Positions 11,814-23,501 of a stretch of DNA of 64,000 bases are shown here, one piece after another. The stretch is from Hydractinia symbiolongicarpus. Lineage: Eukaryota > Cnidaria > Hydrozoa > Anthoathecata > Hydractiniidae. Location of the stretch: positions 9,238,001-9,302,000 of the forward strand of contig NC_079889.1 in the NCBI RefSeq assembly GCF_029227915.1, written 5' to 3'. How positions within the stretch are numbered: position 1 is the first letter of the stretch; every line of letters begins with the position of its first letter. A program made the translations under genes and the position numbers. The notes below the pieces were generated by a model, which saw only the letters and a list, made by a program, of their open reading frames with translations, was not told where the DNA came from and searched no databases.

Positions 11814-13478
11814 ATGGCTCCTAGTTTGAGGAAATCGTCATCTTCTGTGGACGGCATTTTGGATGGGGATTCGAAGGATGAAATCAGAATAGAAGAACTG
11901 AAATCAAGAAATATGGTCGAAGATAAAGCATGGACATACCTAACTTTAAAGAGAATTGCTTTTCTTCTCTTTTGTTTTGCCTCGATTATTTCATATTTTC
12001 TCGATTTACCATTTTATGCATTTGTACTGGTCGCAGTATTATTATTCGTGCCTACATTTAGTTTCTTCTTAGGAGTCAATAATTTTATTTATACTTTGAC
12101 CGAGCGTCGCAATCTGGTCAGCAAAATTGATCATTATGTAAAGATTTTAGACAACGATGTGAAACGTGAACATAGTGGACATTTTATTCCGATAAGAGAT
12201 TTATACGAACTATACGCAGAGGGAAAGATTGATTTTAAAGGTGATGTCTTAGACTGTTTAGAACACAGAGACGAGTATGTTACGTACAGGCTTCAATGGT
12301 GGCACTTGAAATTTTTCTTAACAAAATTTGTACCGGAAATGTTGCATTTTAAAAAGCAAGACAAAGAGCAGGTGTGTGATCACTACGACCGCGGAAACGA
12401 CTTCTACGAAAGCTTTCTCGGACCGTTAATGATATACACGAGTGGTATTCAGTACACCGGAAATGAATCTTTGGAAGAAATGCAAGAAAATAAAATGGAG
12501 GCTGTCTGTAAGAAAGTTAGTAAAAAGTCGTGATTATACAGAACGCTATTTTAAATATTTTCTTTATGTAAATCCTCGTTAAATTTTTAAAGTTACCTTG
12601 GTTGCGCTTACTACAAATTTTATATATAGTTTCTCTTTAGATTCTGCTTCGAAAAAACGACACACATTTGGATATTGGTTGTGGTTGGGGCACCTTAGTA
12701 AATTATGCAGCTGAAAAATATGGTTCATCTAGTACTGGTGTAACCATTGCACAAAATCAGGTATGTTCACTTCATAATTCGTAGTAATTGCAACTTCGAA
12801 TAAAAGGAAGCCCAAAGAAACAGTAATGGTTTGTTAATTTATCAATCTATCATGTCGTCTGTGTTGGTTTAGATCGAGTGGGCGACAAAAAAAGCTAAAG
12901 ACATGAAGCTGGACATCCCGAGTACATTTCTCTGTATGGATTATCGAGACATTCCGAAACGAAAGTATGACAAAATAACATGTCTCGAAATGGCCGAACA
13001 TGTCGGGGTCCGATTATTTCCGACCTTTTTGTCTCAAGTGTCGGATATGTTGGAAGAAGACGGTGTTTTCTTTTTGCAAATTGCTGGGCTTCGACGAGCG
13101 TGGCAGTGGGAGGATTTCTTTTGGGGATTCTTCATGGACACCTACATATTTCCAGGAGCAGATGCTAGCCTCCCATTAACGTTTCCAGTAGCGCAACTAG
13201 AAGCAGCTGGCTTCGAAGTTCAATCCGTCGAAACTATCGGGATACATTATTCGGAGACAATCAAGCGTTGGTATTACAACTGGGTGAAATCGGACACCAA
13301 AGAAAAGATGATCCAAAGTTACGGCAAACGACTGTATCGCGTGTGGGAGATTTTTTTGGCTTGGAGTACGATTATCGCGCGTCAAGGAAATTCAACATGT
13401 TACCAAATTGTCGCCCATAAAAATCGGAATGGGTTTGATAGAAGAAGGTTTTACCTGAAAGAAGCGGAGAAAGCATGA
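11814..13478 (+). CDS. Sphingolipid C9-methyltransferase (CFA-synthase family), complete, three exons
   Basis: Exons 11814-12515, 12641-12760 and 12873-13478 join in phase 0 to give 475 residues, close to the roughly 490-510 of fungal sphingolipid C9-methyltransferases. A polar N-terminus is followed by two membrane helices (about 46-64 and 67-89). Next comes the family block HYDRGNDFYESFLGP (190-204), then the S-adenosylmethionine loop LDIGCGWG (244-251), CLEMAEHVG, FLQIAGLRRAWQWED and PGADAS, and a C-terminal TIGIHYSETIKRWYYNW block. These segments follow the fungal enzyme more closely than bacterial cyclopropane synthases. In fungi the enzyme methylates C9 of the sphingadienine base of glucosylceramide at internal membranes. 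The introns rule out bacterial contamination. Function in this animal is inferred. The MITE at 13654 lies just downstream. Confidence 0.93.
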
Positions 13479-13653
13479 AAACAAAACTACCAAATAGGGT
13501 TTTACAAGAAACGAAAATTAATTTTTAGATAGTGCATTTACTTTGAAGTTAGATTTTATAAGCCTAAACTGTCATCTTGGACATATTACTGATTGGCTTT
13601 TTTTTAGCTTAGTATAGTTTTAAAAAGTTTACCTTCAAAAAAGTGGAGTTCTT

Positions 13654-13948
13654 AAGGGGGATTTTCACGAAGCGAATTGAACGCCGAATTCGACGGCGAA
13701 TTGTATCTGAGCATGCGCAGTTTTGTTTGTTATGATTTTGCATCGAAATATTCGCTTCGCTGAAAAGTAGAAACAGCTTCTACTTTTTCGCGGCTAAAGG
13801 TTTCGCTGCTACTTTTAGACCAATCAGAATGCAATTAACCAATGTAAACAATGAATTTGGCGTCTAATTTATTTTGTCGTGAAAATTAAAAAACGAATTT
13901 GCCATCGAATTCGCCGTTCAATTCGCTTCGTGAAAATCCCCCTTTTTA
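13654..13948. mobile_element. MITE, family C (about 295 bp)
   Basis: Long terminal inverted repeats: the left end starts AAGGGGGATTTTCACGAAGC, and the right end is the matching inverse, ending GTGAAAATCCCCCTT. The complementarity continues inward past GAATTCG for about 45 bases per arm. No coding frame. Target duplication not resolved. It sits about 175 bp downstream of the methyltransferase stop codon and could supply or disturb its 3' UTR. Confidence 0.8.
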
Positions 13949-15707
13949 AGTGAATTAACACTTAATAAAATTGACTTACTATATTATCAACAGTTCTTTA
14001 CAAATAAAAGAACATCAAAGTTATTGTGTTTTTATCACTGTTATTTTCTGTCTAGTTTTTTTTGCGCATGCGTATAATTTATCGAATATATTTTACGAAT
14101 AGAAAAGAGTTGTATACCGTACCCTCGGCTTGTTGCTAAAACTACCCAATATTTGATATATTATTTTTGAAGCACTTATAACCAGGAAACAAAAACTTAA
14201 AAAAGAGAATTCAAAGAATTTATTAAAATATCGAACAGTTCTCAAATTCCAGAGAAAAGGTGACTATCGGCGTTACCTTTTTTTTCGATAGATTCAAACT
14301 GAAGTGTTAAACTTACTTGCTTATTTATTTAAAGCTACAGCAGAAGAAACGCAACAGTATCCTGCATTGTATTAGGTGGAGTGAGCTGACAAACGGCGAG
14401 ACTATTACGTCACTTTTTGAAAAATTGGGAACTATAAATTTGACGAGAATTTGAAAAAGACAGTCATGTGTAATTGAGCATGATGTTGCTAAAAGTTGAG
14501 AAAAAATAACTTTTTAAAAAAAACTACGCAACGAGGGTTTATTCAAGGGTGGGCTAATTCCGCCAAAAGACTATTTTTCGGATGGACCATTTTTTGAGCA
14601 CTTACGGTATGCAAGTTTAGTAGAATTCTTTACTTTTGAAAAAGTATTTTTAATTTTTTTTAAATACATTAGGAATTTCATTGAATTTCAGCCTATAAGT
14701 CCAGATTGCAGTGTTTATTCTTCATCAAAAATGTATTTTATTTTAAATCATGTATCTATTTTTTTTTTCGCAGAATGTTACAATGTTTACAACATTGGTG
14801 TTTGATTAACTTGTTTTAGAAATCACCAAGTATTAAAAAAATTAAATTAGTGACATGGATAATCAGAGAAAAGTTGGAGAATTATAGAAAATTTTAGTCT
14901 TTCGTGAAGTTTTTCTGTTTGCTTTAAAATATTTCCATATCAGGTGACATTTTTTGATGAAAAATATTTCCTCGATACATAAAAATTTTTAGTCCTTATA
15001 TATTTTTGGGGTACGATAAATAGAATTTAAGTTGTTGTTATTAAAAAGCGAAATTTCGCAAAGCGTTTTTACCTTAGTCAAATAAAATTTACGTATTATG
15101 GTCACACACACTAAATATATCCTTCAAGAATGTACACATTTTTTTTCATTCGCGTGTGTGTTCATTATACGTACAACAGTGCTTTTGCTGTGCGCAGGAC
15201 GAAAACTCCAAGGAACAAAGGCTATAGTAAAAACGAAATAGAGATAACATTAAAATTAGATATAAACATATTACATTGCAGTGATTTAGAGTTAAAAATA
15301 TAGTTTTTATTCATGAAAAATATGCCCTTCCCAAATAAATAGTCTATTTAATATAACAATAATTGTCTATAATAATAATAATAATAATAAGAATAGAATA
15401 ATTTTTTTAAACTTCAATTATTTAAGAAGAATTAATGATTCATACATCATGTACAATCATACGTACGTTCCTTGCACAATTATTGGAAGTATTTGTGGCC
15501 ACCGTACTTAAATTACTGTCAATAAAAAAACTTTATTTTATTTCTTCAAGCACAGTTGAAGCTAATAAACAGGTTAAAAACTCACATTTATAAGACGACA
15601 CGGATACTTCAACATTAATTCATCTTCTTAACGCGCCGAGAAACATCTTCTCCGATGAAACTATTCTCCGTTGAACAAAGCGAATTAGAGAATCATCTTT
15701 TTGTGCC
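13949..15707. other. Intergenic DNA between convergent genes
   Basis: AT-rich, with an (ATA)n microsatellite near 15370-15390. No gene seen. The 3' ends of the methyltransferase (+) and the PPxY protein (-) face each other across this gap. Confidence 0.4.
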
Positions 15708-18183
15708 TCATGACAGAGAAATTTGTGTGAAAATGATGACAAAACCAAGAAGAAGGAGAGCAGCTCCACAAAGAAAATATTTTGGTAGCTGACCAAATTC
15801 TGAACAGCTTCGTGTATGTTCACTTCTCATGTTCCGTCCATTTCTTCTCTTCGCTACTTTCTCTTTCAACACCTACAAAGGACAACATACATTGTTGTTA
15901 TTGTTAAATTGAAACACCTTCCGATAATCGTCGTTACACTCACAAAAAATTAATGCACAAAGCATTTTGATGTACTGTATTTTGCACTGTACAAACTTTA
16001 AAAATTCGACATCACAGTGCGAAAGCGCATTAGGCCCTTAACTCCACCTCGATTCCAGGTCTTTTTTTCGTGGTCGCCACAGTAGAAAACGATTAATCCT
16101 TTTAATACAAAATTGCTTTTACTTCACAGGTGTGAGATGCTGTACGGAACGAATATTTAAAACACAGGAGGTCTGGAAACGAAGGTGTATAAATAGTTAA
16201 AAAATAGCGTCATAATATCCTGCATTGAAAGAAAAATGGAGTTTAACACCTGTCTGAAAAACAAACAAGAAGCCCTGCTAATTCGTTGTGCCAAACATTC
16301 GAAGAGGTTTGGTGCATGAAGCTGAATATAAAGCACACAAGTGACATTATATCTTACAACAAACGCAAATAAAACGAAACATGTCATAGAAAACTCACAT
16401 TTTAAAAGAAATTGCTAACAAAAATACAGCCTATCATTCATCGTTGAAAGTCTTGCGATTGAAACGTTTATGGTCTTAAACGGCATTTAGTTGAAAAATA
16501 TCAAAATTTTGATGTGAGCATCATTTTCAGCATACTTTTTTTATTAACTGTGCTAATTTTTGTCGAAAATAAAGTAGTTTTAATTTTTGGACAAATTTTT
16601 GCCTGTAATGACATTTAGGTGACAAAAAATCGAATTTTTGTATCATCATCATTTTCAGCATACTTTATTTGTTAACTGTGCCAAATTTAGCCGAAAATGA
16701 AGTTGTTTTAATTTTTGGACCAATTTTGGCCTAAAATGGCATTTAAGTGACAAAAATCAAAATTTTGATGTCGCCATTATGTTCAGCATACTTTTTTCGT
16801 TAATTTTGCTAATTTTTGTTGAAAATGAAGTAGTTTTAATTTTTGGACCAATTTTGGCCTAAATTGACAATTAACGTGCCAAAAAATCAAAATTTTGATC
16901 TCACCATTATGTTCAGCATACTTTATTTGTTTACTGTGCAAAATTTTGTTGAAAATAAAGTAGTTTTAATTTTTGAACCAATTTTAGCCTAAAATAACAT
17001 GTCGGTAACAAGAAATCAAAATTTTGATGTCACCATCATGTTCAGCATACTTTTTTTGTTAACTGTACCAAATTTTGTCGAAAACAAATACCAATTTTGG
17101 CCTGAAACGTCATTTTAATGAATTCCCAGTACTTAGAGAGCTTGGGTACGAAGTTTAAATCTGTGACGTTGCAGTTGACCATTTGGGACAAGGTTAGTTA
17201 GTTAGTCAGTTATACCAATACTATCCTCCTCTCAGAGGAACGTAAAATCCCAGGGTCGATTTTTTCTCAAAAAATGCTCCGAAAGAAAAAAACGACGGTT
17301 TTAAAGAATTTCCTACGCTTTTGGGCGCGGAAATTCAATAATTGTCGCTGTGGCGGTATGGTATGCGAACTATTTTTGTGTTCCCGTACAACGAATATAT
17401 TTAGTAACTTGCTAATTGCGTTTTTAAATTTCTTACCTCTTCTATGTTCACATGTACCCCCGTAACTGTTTCATAGTCTGGTGGGGAATCTATCAAAATG
17501 TTTTCCACAAGAGATTTATAAGACGGAGGTAAAGAGTCATCGATAGTAGACGAATGACAAGCGTTATCTGAACCTGAGACTTTTAAAAATGAACTGTTGT
17601 AAGTTGAGATATCTTTGTTACTGAATATTATCTCATTACGAGTTCTATCAGCTATTTCTTCTGATATAATAATTTCACAATTACTGTCATTATTTGAGAC
17701 CACAACGCTGTCATTTGTTAAGATGGATAAATTATCGGTGACCGGTAAATTGGAAATGCGTTTAACGTGATTCGCACAAAGTAATAATACTGAATTGTAT
17801 TGCTCTTCATCGCAGGTGCCTTGATTAGAAAAATATAAGGTATCGAGCGTTTTAGATTGTCCTATGTGGAGTGGAGTGTTATTTAAGGAGTCATTAAAAG
17901 AATCTAAGGATCTCGTATCATCTCTCTGTTCTGCGTTTTCTCCTTCGTTGATACAAACATCTGAATTGCGCATATTGTTTTGTTCAATACAAATTCCATT
18001 TTCTCGAATTAAATTTTTGGTAGGATTTGCATTGGTACATGCTTGGTTAGTGGAAATATTGTTTTCTTGCAGCGCAACATTAAGTTCTTTTTTGTTTTTG
18101 CTTGCTCTAACATCTCCAATTTCATCTGCTTGCTCAGCAAGGTAACTTTCAACAACTTCTATTTTAACAGAGGTGTCAGTCAT
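15708..18183 (-). CDS. Tail-anchored PPxY-motif protein, two exons
   Basis: Exon 1 (18183-17437, 249 codons) ends at AGAG/GTAAGA. Exon 2 (15872-15708) follows a TTTGTAG acceptor in phase 0 and adds 54 codons, giving 303 residues. The N-terminal 249 residues are acidic, polar and rich in N, S, D and E, without a signal peptide. PPSY (219-222) and PPDY (234-237) are WW-domain ligands. Exon 2 has a basic KEKVAKRRNGR stretch and then one hydrophobic helix (about 281-303) that ends the protein. Basic cytosolic flank plus terminal helix means a tail anchor with the whole N-terminus cytosolic. PPxY pairs commonly recruit NEDD4-family E3 ligases, so an adaptor role is a fair inference. I do not recognise the family. 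The 1.56-kb intron carries a tandem repeat array. Confidence 0.7.
16470..17115. repeat. 128-bp tandem repeat array
   Basis: Five units start at the phrase TCAAAATTTTGATGT near 16502, 16630, 16757, 16888 and 17016, a period of 127-131 bp. Each continues with TTCAGCATACTTT, AGTAGTTTTAATTTTTGGAC and TTTTGGCCTAAAAT. A partial unit lies at each end. The array is inside the single intron of the PPxY gene. Confidence 0.85.
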
Positions 18184-18959
18184 TTTTCAATTTTTTGCAT
18201 GCAAAAGCTGTTTCAGTCAGAGGCTATATATAAAAACAATATGGAAAATATAAAAACTTATTTAACAAACAAGAAAATTTATTAAACATGTCTGACAGCC
18301 AGGGAGATAATCAATCAAATTACGTACAGTCAAGGAGGGAAAGGGTGGTTTATTATGTACGCACACAAACTTTCACTATTTCTATTGTCTTTTGCAGCAG
18401 CATAAAAACTGACTTTTCTTGAAATATAAAAAGCAGAAATTGAAATCATGACCTCCAACAATATATATATATCCTAACAGATTTCAAAACAAAATCTGTG
18501 TTACTAGAAAACACTACAATTATAGAAAAATATATTAAAACAGGGCGTCAAAGGTGACGTCATAAAGTTCGTGTAGAAAATAATGACATCATCATGACAG
18601 CCTTAATTCCGCTTGCTAATTTCGTATTTCGCATCCACAAGTGATTGCGTTGGTTGTTTCTATATTAGCATCACGCATTTATGGACTTAAACTTCGTATG
18701 TAGTGTAGTTACTGTATGTAGTTACTATTCGTATTCAGGATTACTCATAGTATAACCTTATTGATGTAAACAATGAACTTCGACAGAAAGATTGGTCTTG
18801 TGTTTACCATTAAGTGAAGTGAAAGCTGTAAAGAATCTCAATACTACCTTAAATGAGACATTTAACAAACCTTTACCATTCATTGACAAGTGAGTTAAAG
18901 GAAGGCATTGTCCTTGGCTCGACAAAGATACGAAAGCTGCACAGAACAACCGTGACAAA
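18184..18959. other. Intergenic, upstream of the PPxY gene
   Basis: Probable promoter and 5' UTR side of the minus-strand gene. A TATATATATA run lies near 18461-18470 and a TGACGTCA motif near 18556. No coding exon seen. Confidence 0.35.
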
Positions 18960-20760
18960 GCACTATGTTAAGCATGCCGTATGAAGGACGAAAATAACTG
19001 AAAAAATCATAAGACACTCCGTAACCATTGTAACAATTTGAAGAAATATGCGAAAAGCAGATTCAAAAAAAATCTACTAGCCAAAAATCGTAACAACCCT
19101 AAAGGTTTCTGAAGAATCATTAAAAAGATCTTTCCTTCAAAAGCCTCACACAATGCCACATCATCCGGAGATTTTAAAAAAGTACCGGGTCGAACGTTTT
19201 TCTGAACATTATGTAAAAGTAATTCATTCACTTAAGTCGAAAGCCATCCAATTTCGGGATTTTGTTTGGCGAGACCTACACTCTACCAAGAACATTGAAA
19301 CTGTCTCAGAATAATCTATTCTGAATCAGTTAAAACAGCTGAAACGAAAAAAGGCTCCCGGTCTAGATGCTCTACCTCCAAACATGCTGAAAGACTGTGC
19401 GAAAACCTTCTACAAGCCTCTGACACATCCTGTTAACTTATCACTCAGGAGGAACACAGTACCATGCGTTTGGAAAAAAGAAAAGGTTACACCAATATTT
19501 AAAACCGCTAGTGCCAGCTATCCAGACAATTATCGATCAATTTTGGTGTTACCTATACTTTCCAAGATTCTTAAAAGAACAGTCCATGCTTAGCCCATTT
19601 AACACCTTGAGTCTGAAAACTTGTTATCTGAAGACCGACAGAGCTTACCTCTGCTATGTTCACCGATAATATTCGCATGGAGGCAAACAAAGGCAAGCTT
19701 ATTGGAACGGTATTTATAGACTTGTCCCAGGCATCTAACACAGTCGATCATAGTCAACTGTTTGCCAAATTACCATCGTACCTGGTTTACAAGTTATTTC
19801 TCGGACGCACCCAACTTGTTAAAATCGAAGGAATTTGATCAAGCGAGAAGTCAATATTCAACGGTGTCCCCAAGGCTCGATCTTGGGTCCGTTACTATTA
19901 ATTTTATTTTTTAATGACATTGCTGATTCACTCTTGCACTCACGTATCGTCATGTATGCAGATGATGGAGTAATTTTCTACGCCGACAAAAACGTCAAGG
20001 AAATTGGAAGGTGCTTGAATGAGGATCTTGAAAAAATCGAACAATATCACTAGAGACAAATGAACTTGTTATAAAACTTAAAAAAAGGAAAACGGAGTCC
20101 CTTTTCTTTTTTGTAGAGCGAAGCGATTGAGTAAAGTCGGCAATTTTGAAGTAATATATCGATCGTCTGTTATCAACAACGTCGCCGAGTATAAATACCT
20201 TGGAAATATTGTAGACGCATCGTTGACACTTAGTAACGATTTCGACGAAACTTTGTCCGTACCTTACGAAAACTGCAGCACTTAGCATCTACAATTTCAT
20301 GTTAACGCCAGTCCTGACATACTGCGGAATCATCAACATTAACTTGACTAGAACACAGAAGGAAAAGCTACCTTATTCGAACGCAGGTCAGCACGAATAA
20401 TCGGTGTTAAGCGTGTTTCTTCCATCAAGCACTAAACTTACAAAAGATCTGCTAATATTGTAAGAAGCTGTTTGAATAGAAAAATGTGTGAGAACATTAA
20501 CGAATACTTTAAGGTAAATGCTCATGCCAAATACATACGTAATAATAATTGTCGCCTCAAGATTCCCCCTGTTAACTTAGAATTTGTTAGGAATTCTTTC
20601 TATTATTTTGAATCTTATTTATACAATGCTTTTCCTTTACAAATTAGGAAAGAAACAATAACAAGAAGAAACAACAACAACAGCAACAACAACAACAACA
20701 ACAACGACAACATCAACACCAATAATAACAACAACAACAGCAGCAACAAAAATTGAATGA
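18960..20760 (+). pseudogene. Dead non-LTR retrotransposon (CR1/L2/Jockey-like reverse transcriptase)
   Basis: Degraded reverse-transcriptase pieces appear in order over several frames. They include a KAPGLDALPPNM block near 19350, a PDNYRSI block near 19525, a degenerate DFSQAFDTVDH-type motif near 19725, PQGSILGPLL near 19870, and the catalytic YADD motif near 19955. A C-terminal KIPPVNLEFVRNSFYYFESYLYN-type region lies near 20550; only its outline is given. Stops and frameshifts break every domain, and no endonuclease domain survives. The 3' end runs into a CAA/AAC microsatellite at 20660-20756, which fits the simple-repeat tails of this class. Not functional. Confidence 0.85.
20660..20756. 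repeat. (AAC)n microsatellite at the retrotransposon 3' end
   Basis: Imperfect run of AAC, CAA, CAG and AAT triplets directly after the retrotransposon C-terminal coding remnant. Confidence 0.85.
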
Positions 20761-23501
20761 CTGTTTTTTACCATTAAAAGTCTTTACTAGTAAGTATGAA
20801 CACTTTTTCATTCTAGAACTATCAAGGATGTGCGTTAAGGAAGTGGTAGTAAAGGCGGTTATTTCCAAACCAATTATAATTCCATAATAAATAACCTAAT
20901 AGTTGGCAAAGCCTAATTAAGTTGGAATGTTGAGTAATATTTGCTTTAGAAGGGGAAATTCCAGCCAAAGGAAACGTAAACTTGTAAGCAGCTTTACATG
21001 CAACGTGACACGTAAATGTTTCCTTTTTGATCACGCAAAGAAAAACAAAGCGAGAAGCATATCTTTTCGATTCTATAAATTCTTTCATAGAACACAGGGA
21101 AAAAAAATATTTTAAAAATTCGAATTCACGCACAAAAGCATTATGTCTCTGCAATAACCTATATTTATCTCCACAATTTATAGCTATTCTTAAAAATTGT
21201 ACTGTGACTATATAATGCGAGATTTCGGACCAACCGTGAGACAGGTGACAATAGCCGTCCATCTGTCTGCCTATCCGCAAAAATAGTAATTATGGACGAA
21301 AACAATTTGATATATGTAAGACGCATTTCCGTGAATTTTACACCAGCTAACGACTGGTCTCTATAATAATAGCTACCTTTTGTATGTTCACAAAAAGATA
21401 TAGGATATTTTCCGTACTTTTGGGATAAAGGTATGTGCTTTTCGTAAAAAAATTCGTCTTTTCTTTTAGTCTACAAAACAAACTGTTGCTTTCATCAAAT
21501 TCATGCAAACGACCTCAATGCCGGCATTTTTATCAATCACGGGATCAGAAAAATACAGAAAACGAACCTTGCACTGCTAACGTTATTTCGAACTAACTTC
21601 AATCCAAGGAAAAATTGTTTCTTTTTTGTATGTGGTGGTTAGAAAACATCAGATCTGTCAATAAGCAAAGCGCCAGTGTGAGACAAAAAGCCTGGAGGAC
21701 TTCGGATTGTTTTTTTATCCCCTGCTCCAGGCTACCTTTTATGATTTACAACCTGTTAGTTTATCCTGGAGAAGAGGTTATTAGTATTTCAAGGAAATAC
21801 TGCATCTCCAGGGTAACATTTTTAACCTTAGCCTTTTTAGCTTGGTTTATTTTATAGGAGGTATTTCGTGAATTCTACCACAAACTCTATTACCACACCT
21901 TTTTCAGCGCATGCGTAATCTCTTTTACTTCTATACATGATGTCTGACTCAAACATGGCCGGTTGAAAAAAACGTTTCATACCTTCACACGCACGGTCTG
22001 ATGACGAGAAAAAGTTTACTTCACTGTTGTCATATCACAAATTGGGAACACTTACTATGAAATCTCCGCATAAAAAAATGAGCATAATTATCTTTAATTA
22101 TTGACAATTTTATTTTTGTTGGTAACATTTAAGAAGGTTTTAAATTCACCAAGTTACTTTTAAAACATTTTTTTTTAAAATAGCCTTATAATTTCCATTT
22201 TAAAGGTGTATGGTTCTCCGTTGTATTTTTTTAAATAGTTATTTATATTTTTTATTATAAACCATTTTTATTTGTTTATTTCTTATGTTACCATAACAAC
22301 CATGATGTATGGGAGTGTGGGAGTATCTTTCTGTATGTTTTGAAGTTCAATTTACTCATTAAAATAAACATATAATTACTGACAATTAATTACGACACAT
22401 GAGATAGTTTTCTTAATATGTTTTTTTGCACATTATGAACAGGAAAAAAAGACATTTAGACTTTCTTTCACTCTATAACACTCGTGTAGCTTTCTGATCT
22501 GTACCCTACGTACTTTGGAAGGGTTCTCATTCTTTTGTGATGTGCAAGTTTATCCTTACTCCGACCAGATAGCCAGTGTTCAAAATAATCGTCGAATGTT
22601 TAAATAAAATGATTTTTTTATATATCCTGATTCACCACCTTTACTTGACGTACTGTATTACCCTATAAAATTATACCCTCCACTATCAAGAAAATTTCTT
22701 CTACAGAGAGTATTTTTTTGACTATGGTTTTTAGGTCACCTAGTTTATCTCAAAGTTTTCAAGGTGCGACAGAACCTATGTCCTATGTTCTTTTTACTTT
22801 TGGGGCCTCTGGAATACTAGAAATAATTAAATGGTCTGTACTTTTCTTTCAGTTCCGTCGTATTTGTTTCTTGTCAACATGCATAACCGCGTTCAAAACT
22901 AATTTTGTTTCAAACACACAGCACCGGACGTCTGTAATATTGAAGATTAACATCAATCAAACTGGAAAGCCAAAGTTTTGAGAACACGTGTTGCTAAAAC
23001 AAGAAAAAGCTACGCCAGTTCAGACAAGTTTCATAACCATTAGCACTAACACTTCCATCATAACTTTCCTTGGTGCAAAGGTTTGACGTAACTGTTTGTC
23101 GTAGCGACGATAACGAAGGCATCCAAATTAAATATATTTTCCAAATTTTTTGTCGCGTATTTGGTCCCGACGCACAAATAAAAGAAAATGTGAATGGCGA
23201 AAATATATTATTACAGTGACTAAAATACACTGTGTTTCACGGCGTTTAAATTATGTTTTATATAACTTGAATAAATATAAAAATATATAAATCTACGTGT
23301 TATGAATAATAAATATACCTTTAAAAATTCGAATTTGTGTCAGCCTAAAGTTTGGTCAGGAAGCAATAGGAAAAAGAAAACAGTTTGTAATAATATGAAA
23401 TGTCACCGATCAAATGATCGGATATCTTTTTGTCACGTGTGATTGTTTAAGGCGTCGTAAGAACTTGGACTCGGTTGAAAACCCGTTGAGTAAAAACATA
23501 A
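20761..23501. other. Intergenic AT-rich DNA
   Basis: No gene recognised. A Helitron-type junction occurs near 21354-21371, where CTGG is followed at once by TCTCTATAATAATA, the same start as the Helitron copies near 35 kb. Otherwise only AT-rich DNA and short ORFs without splice support. Confidence 0.4.

Noticed and set aside
12980-13385. Short frames on both strands inside the methyltransferase third exon
   Set aside because: They are shadow frames of the coding exon.
17864-18145. Plus-strand frame inside 17.8-18.3 kb
   Set aside because: It is antisense to the well-supported first exon of the PPxY gene.
20472-20756. Asn-rich C-terminal frame as a separate gene
   Set aside because: It is the last piece of the broken reverse transcriptase running into an AAC microsatellite.
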